A stretch of 21,108 nucleotides of DNA. It comes from an uncultured Bacteroides sp. Its GTDB lineage: Bacteria > Bacteroidota > Bacteroidia > Bacteroidales > Bacteroidaceae. The stretch's first letter is position 1. Each line of letters opens with the position of its first letter. The translations under genes and the position numbers were made by a program. This document shows positions 16,948-21,108 of this stretch, piece after piece. The DNA is taken from contig USSR01000028.1 in the NCBI GenBank assembly GCA_900557355.1, positions 1-21,108 of the forward strand. The letters are read 5' to 3'. The notes below the pieces were generated by a model, which had not been told where the DNA came from, searched no databases, and worked only from the letters and a program-made list of their open reading frames with translations.

Positions 16948-16993
16948 GAATATCAGAAACGACCGGAAAGGGATTTCCGATTCCTAATTTTCA

Positions 16994-17001
16994 TATCTTT
17001 G
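16994..17001 (+). promoter_or_regulatory. Bacteroides -7 promoter box for the HTCS gene
   Basis: The plus strand reads TATCTTTG, a full TAnnTTTG match, 20 nt before the ATG at 17022. This gives a very short leader of about 14 nt. No clear -33 TTTG is present, as expected for a weakly expressed regulator. Confidence 0.55.
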
Positions 17002-17021
17002 CAAAAAACGAATCAATCCAT

Positions 17022-20000
17022 ATGAAAAAACATCTCTTATCTGCATTGTTTTGTCTATTTGTCCTAACGTTGCAAGCTAGCGAAAGACTTAATTTCCGTA
17101 CCTTTGATGTAAAATCCGGTATAGCTGACAACTATGTGCAATCTATCCTGTGCGACAGATACGGTTTTATGTGGTTCTCCACTCTCAACGGGTTAAGCAG
17201 ATATGACGGCTATCAATTCAAGACATACACCACCACACAACTGGGAGCCTACAACAACGACATTGAATTTACAGCGGAAGACGCTTCGGGCACAATCTGG
17301 ATAAAAACTCCCAAATCTTACTATTTCTATAATCGCGAGAAGGATGAAATTGATGATCACATAACTCCTATACTGGAACAATTCGGAATATATGGAACTC
17401 CAGACAACTTATATATAGATAAAGACCTGAATTTATGGTGCACAGTCAATTCCACCCTCTATTATTATGTATTCAGGCAAAAAGAACTTTATACTTTATC
17501 TCTTCCTCAAAATTGCCAGGTGCTGCAAATCGACTGTTACCAGTCAAACGCTTATGTACTATTGTCGGACAGCTATATTTATCACATCGACTGGAGAGCG
17601 CAAAGCCTTTGCAAAGAAGTGCAGATTGTCCTGCCTCTCGGATGGAAACAACGAATGTACATAGACACCTTTTCCAGGCTTTGGCTTTATGTCCCCCATA
17701 CCAAAGGAGTATGTTGTTATGACCCTAATGCCAAAGAATGGTTTTCTTTTCCCGGAGAAAAAGAAATTACCAACGAACTTATCACAGCCGTTATAGACGA
17801 TGGAAAAGGGAATATATGGATTGGTACGGACAACAAGGGCATTTACATTAGTTATCATCAGGACGGAAAAGGATATGAGAGACTTAGCAAAGAAGTGGAC
17901 AATCCATTTTCATTGCCCAACAATCATATCTGTTGTTTTTATAAAGACCATTCGGACATAATGTGGGTAGGTACAAGCAAATTGGGAGCCACCTTCACAA
18001 GTCTGCACAATGTCACATTTGAAACCTGCCGGTTGCCCCAGCAAGAAGATGTAAGTTGCCTTGTGGAAGACAAAGACGGAAATCTATGGCTGGGATTTGA
18101 CGGGGAAGGACTGGCTTACTATGACAGGAAAAAAAACAACTATACTTTCATTTCGAAAAAACAGGATGCTATCCCTTCCGATATAATTGTATGTTCATAT
18201 AAGGATTCAAAAGGACGGCTTTGGTTCGGCAGCTACGGCAACGGGGCGTTCTATGAGCAAAATGGAAAATTCAGCAAAGTGGCAACTACATATGAACAAA
18301 AATATTCTATCGATTATGTCCGCTGCATCACAGAAGACAAATATGGGAACATTTGGTTGGGAACCATCATGAACGGAATCTACTGTCTGGATAATACCGG
18401 AAATATAACGCCTTATACTATGGAAAAAACCGGAATGCTCACCAACAGTATCACCACATTCTCGTGTGCGGACGGAATCAATCTCTATATAGGAACCAGT
18501 AGCGGACTGTATTGCATGAACACTGAAACCAAAGAAATATCGCTCCTGGAAAACAACAATTCAGCTTCAAATTTATTTGAAGAAGTACACATCAACTGTA
18601 TTTATCAGGATACAAGGGGGCTTTTATGGATTGGCACCCGGAAAGGTATGGATGTATATAACAAAAATACAAAAGAACGAATTCATTTGTCTACCAAAAA
18701 CGGATTGTCTCATGATTATATACGGGCAATCACTGAAGATAAAGAAAAAAACATATGGGTTACTACCGACCATGGCGTGACAAACATCATAGCGACCAAC
18801 TCACCGGAACCTTCGTCCAAATTTCTCTGTTATCCTTATTTTGAGGAAGACGGAATAGGAAATATGGCTTTTAACAATCATTCCATTACTTGTACTCAAC
18901 AAGGTGAAATCCTGATGGGGGGCTCTGGGGGCTATCTGCGTATCAATCCACGTTTCATAAACTACCGTCATGAAAGCCATCCGGTTATATATACCAGTCT
19001 TTACCTCGCCAACCAGCGCATGGAAGTAGGCAGCAAAAACAGTAGCGGACGTATATTACTAAACAAAAATATCCAATTGCTGAATGAAATAACGATGGAC
19101 TATTCCGACAGTAACTTTGCATTAGAGGTTTCTTCCATGGACTACAACTCCTTGCATAAATTACAATATGCTTATCGTCTGAACAAGGACGAAGAGTGGG
19201 TTAAACTGGAAGGAAACCGGATTTACTTTAATAAGCTTTCTCCCGGAACCTATCAATTGGAAGTAAAAGTATACGAGAATAATAACAGTTATAAGAACAG
19301 TAAAGCCAGTTGCCTTACGATACATGTCTTACCTCCTTTTTGGTTGTCCGTTCCGGCATATATAGGCTATACCCTACTTCTAGCAGGTGTTATCATTTTC
19401 TTCTTCCTGAAAATGAAACGTAAGCACATCCGCAACCTTAGCCAGCAAAAGCGTGAGATGGAGATAATCCAGCAACATGAGATGGATGAAGCCAAAATGC
19501 GCTTTTTCACGAATGTCAGTCATGATTTACGCACTCCTTTATCGTTGATAATCATTCCTTTAGAAAAATTGTTGTCTTCTAATCTGGAGAAAGGAGTAAA
19601 AGAAGAGCTGGAACTGATACACCGAAATTCGGAAACTCTTTTAAATGAAGTAAACCAATTGCTCGATTTCCGGAAATTAGACCAACAGAAAACGCAGTTA
19701 ATGCTTTCCCACGGTAATCTTTCGGACTTCGTAAAAGAAGTATGCGGTTCCTTTATCCCACAAGCCGTCAAAAAAGGCATAAACATCCGTCTACACATAA
19801 ACGAAACGAAAATGGATATGGATTTTGACCGTAACAAGATACAGCGTATCCTGCTTAACCTTTTATCCAATGCTGTAAAATACAATTACGAGAATGGAGA
19901 AGTCATCGTTGCACTGGACAAGATAACAGCCAATGGAACAGAGAACGCACAAATACAGGTTGCCGATACCGGTATCGGCATTAAAGATGAAAATAAAGAT

Positions 20001-21014
20001 AAAATATTCGACCGTTTTTTTCAAGAACAACATTCTACCACTACCTATATAGGAAACGGTATCGGTCTACATATTGTGAAAGAGTATGTCACTATGCATC
20101 ACGGGACAATCACGGTGGAAAACCATATTCCTCAAGGGACGATATTTACCATCACTCTTCCTGTCACCCACAATTATGCAGTCAATGATGAAAAACAAGA
20201 CGAGGCTGAAATCCGGGAAAAAGCAGTTGATGAGGTGTCCGACACAACAGATACTCATAAAACTTCCCTATTAATAGTTGAAGACAATGACGATTTTCGT
20301 AACTTTCTTATCAACTGCCTTAAAGGCACTTATCAAGTATTTGACGCACCCAATGGAAAAGAGGCATTGGAAATACTTGCCCATCAATCCATACAGATTG
20401 TCATCAGCGATGTTATGATGCCCGAAATGGATGGAATGGAACTATGTCGTAAAATAAAGACAGACATCCGTTATTCTCATATCCCTGTAATTCTACTAAC
20501 GGCACGCACAGCCGACGAACATGAATTAAGCGGATTAAAAGAAGGAGCGGACGATTACATTACTAAGCCATTCAATTTGGAAATACTTCTTCTGCGTATT
20601 CAAAAGATACTAAAATGGACGAAAAACAACCACGAGAAGTTCAAAACCATTGACATATCTCCGAGTGAAATAACCGTAAGTTCCCTGGACGAACAACTCA
20701 TAGAAAAAGCGATCCGTGCAGTTGAAGAAAATATGGATAATTCCGAATTTTCTGTTGAAGAACTAAGTTCTTATGTAGGGATGAGCCGCGGACATCTTTA
20801 TAAGAAACTAATAATGATTACCGGCAAATCTCCTCTTGAGTTTATACGAATACTACGTGTCAAACGCGGAAAACAACTGTTGGAGCAAAGTCAGCTGAAT
20901 GTTTCCCAAATAGCTTATCAAATAGGACTTTCTCCCAAGCAGTTTGCAAAATATTTCAAGGAAGAGTTCGGATATGTGCCTTCCGAATACATAAAAAATA
21001 ACAATACAAACTAA
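17022..21014 (+). CDS. Hybrid two-component system (HTCS) sensor/regulator of the mannan locus
   Basis: A 1330-residue one-protein signalling system. A signal peptide (1-20) leads a periplasmic sensor of about 750 residues. This has repeated W-I/L/V-G-T propeller motifs (for example GNIWIGTDN, GNLWLGFDG, GRLWFGSYG, GLLWIGTRK), i.e. two beta-propellers, then a Y_Y_Y domain (about 695-770). A transmembrane helix (about 775-797) precedes the histidine kinase: His834 in VSHDLRTP, an N-box NLLSNAVKYN near 946, DTGIGI with Asp982, and GNGIGL. The receiver domain (about 1081-1195) has phospho-acceptor Asp1130 in SDVMMPEMDG and a KPF Lys. The C-terminal AraC-type HTH (about 1225-1327) carries VEELSSYVGMSRGHLYKKL and VSQIAYQIGLSPKQFAKYF. 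All catalytic residues are present. In this family the sensor binds oligosaccharides in the periplasm and activates the adjacent PUL; manno-oligosaccharide as signal is inferred. Confidence 0.95.
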   Translation: MKKHLLSALFCLFVLTLQASERLNFRTFDVKSGIADNYVQSILCDRYGFMWFSTLNGLSRYDGYQFKTYTTTQLGAYNNDIEFTAEDASGTIWIKTPKSYYFYNREKDEIDDHITPILEQFGIYGTPDNLYIDKDLNLWCTVNSTLYYYVFRQKELYTLSLPQNCQVLQIDCYQSNAYVLLSDSYIYHIDWRAQSLCKEVQIVLPLGWKQRMYIDTFSRLWLYVPHTKGVCCYDPNAKEWFSFPGEKEITNELITAVIDDGKGNIWIGTDNKGIYISYHQDGKGYERLSKEVDNPFSLPNNHICCFYKDHSDIMWVGTSKLGATFTSLHNVTFETCRLPQQEDVSCLVEDKDGNLWLGFDGEGLAYYDRKKNNYTFISKKQDAIPSDIIVCSYKDSKGRLWFGSYGNGAFYEQNGKFSKVATTYEQKYSIDYVRCITEDKYGNIWLGTIMNGIYCLDNTGNITPYTMEKTGMLTNSITTFSCADGINLYIGTSSGLYCMNTETKEISLLENNNSASNLFEEVHINCIYQDTRGLLWIGTRKGMDVYNKNTKERIHLSTKNGLSHDYIRAITEDKEKNIWVTTDHGVTNIIATNSPEPSSKFLCYPYFEEDGIGNMAFNNHSITCTQQGEILMGGSGGYLRINPRFINYRHESHPVIYTSLYLANQRMEVGSKNSSGRILLNKNIQLLNEITMDYSDSNFALEVSSMDYNSLHKLQYAYRLNKDEEWVKLEGNRIYFNKLSPGTYQLEVKVYENNNSYKNSKASCLTIHVLPPFWLSVPAYIGYTLLLAGVIIFFFLKMKRKHIRNLSQQKREMEIIQQHEMDEAKMRFFTNVSHDLRTPLSLIIIPLEKLLSSNLEKGVKEELELIHRNSETLLNEVNQLLDFRKLDQQKTQLMLSHGNLSDFVKEVCGSFIPQAVKKGINIRLHINETKMDMDFDRNKIQRILLNLLSNAVKYNYENGEVIVALDKITANGTENAQIQVADTGIGIKDENKDKIFDRFFQEQHSTTTYIGNGIGLHIVKEYVTMHHGTITVENHIPQGTIFTITLPVTHNYAVNDEKQDEAEIREKAVDEVSDTTDTHKTSLLIVEDNDDFRNFLINCLKGTYQVFDAPNGKEALEILAHQSIQIVISDVMMPEMDGMELCRKIKTDIRYSHIPVILLTARTADEHELSGLKEGADDYITKPFNLEILLLRIQKILKWTKNNHEKFKTIDISPSEITVSSLDEQLIEKAIRAVEENMDNSEFSVEELSSYVGMSRGHLYKKLIMITGKSPLEFIRILRVKRGKQLLEQSQLNVSQIAYQIGLSPKQFAKYFKEEFGYVPSEYIKNNNTN

Positions 21015-21106
21015 ATACAAGTTTTACTCTTCCACTTTTTCTCTGCCTGATAGACTCCAAAAATAATGCAACCTGCTCCCAATAATGTAATCCACGTGAT
21101 TTTTTC
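21011..21106 (-). CDS. 3' end of a membrane-protein gene, possibly an EamA/DMT-type transporter (partial)
   Basis: The minus strand has an open frame running from the window edge to a TAG at 21013-21011, giving 31 C-terminal residues. A hydrophobic segment ITWITLLGAGCIIFGVY is followed by a positive tail (QAEKKWKSKTCI). The pattern TW-TLLGA--I--GVY resembles the last helix of EamA-type drug/metabolite transporters, but 31 residues do not settle it. It converges with the HTCS gene: the two stop codons share bases within CTAA at 21011-21014. It is probably the edge of the PUL and unrelated to mannan use. Confidence 0.5.
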   Translation of the reverse strand, partial: EKITWITLLGAGCIIFGVYQAEKKWKSKTCI

Positions 21107-21108
21107 GT

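Noticed and set aside
16964..16979. Short inverted repeat cggaaa/tttccg before the HTCS gene
   Set aside because: Six base pairs with a four-base loop and no U tract is too weak to call a terminator or operator without comparison to relatives.
1..21108. Signs of mobile elements, CRISPR arrays, tRNA or rRNA genes
   Set aside because: No transposase or integrase frame, no regular short repeat array and no RNA-gene-like sequence was seen; the locus looks like stable chromosomal PUL DNA.

Overview
The window is a chromosomal polysaccharide utilisation locus (PUL) from a gut-type Bacteroides or a close relative. The evidence is a SusC/SusD pair, a one-protein hybrid two-component sensor (HTCS), lipoprotein glycanases, Bacteroides-type -7 promoter boxes (TAnnTTTG) and the general lack of Shine-Dalgarno sequences. 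The gene content (two GH26 enzymes, a GH130 phosphorylase, an AGE-family 2-epimerase and a GPH sugar transporter) matches the known route for beta-mannan in Bacteroides: ManA, Mgp and cellobiose 2-epimerase of B. fragilis, and the BoMan26A/B locus of B. ovatus.

Layout. All genes except the regulator read on the minus strand, in two probable transcription units. Unit 1 (16785 down to 8642) holds two small secreted paralogues (the second frameshifted), SusC, SusD, a two-TIG surface glycan-binding lipoprotein and an alpha/beta-hydrolase esterase. It ends at a strong intrinsic terminator (8555-8594). Unit 2 (8402 down to 174) holds two GH26 lipoproteins, GH130, the GPH transporter, a CE7-like esterase, a 2-epimerase and an SGNH esterase, and is followed by a perfect 11-bp hairpin at 45-82. 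The HTCS gene (17022-21014) is on the plus strand, divergent from unit 1. At the right edge is the 3' end of a converging membrane-protein gene.

How the genes fit together (inference from families). Surface GH26, SusC/D and the TIG protein would cut, bind and import mannan fragments. The second GH26 would release mannobiose and three unrelated esterases would remove acyl groups. The GPH carrier would bring mannobiose into the cytoplasm, the epimerase would make mannosyl-glucose, and GH130 would phosphorolyse it to mannose 1-phosphate and glucose. No alpha-galactosidase or beta-mannosidase is present, so the target is probably linear or acetylated mannan or glucomannan, unless unlinked genes help.

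The most notable non-coding feature is a 67-bp block found twice (8487-8553 and 16881-16947, 49/67 identical). It sits at the same distance (25-26 bp) upstream of the -7 box of each unit and carries two GATACATT repeats 22 bp apart. I propose it as the HTCS operator. The second point is the pair of small secreted beta-sandwich-like proteins ahead of SusC, one of them broken.
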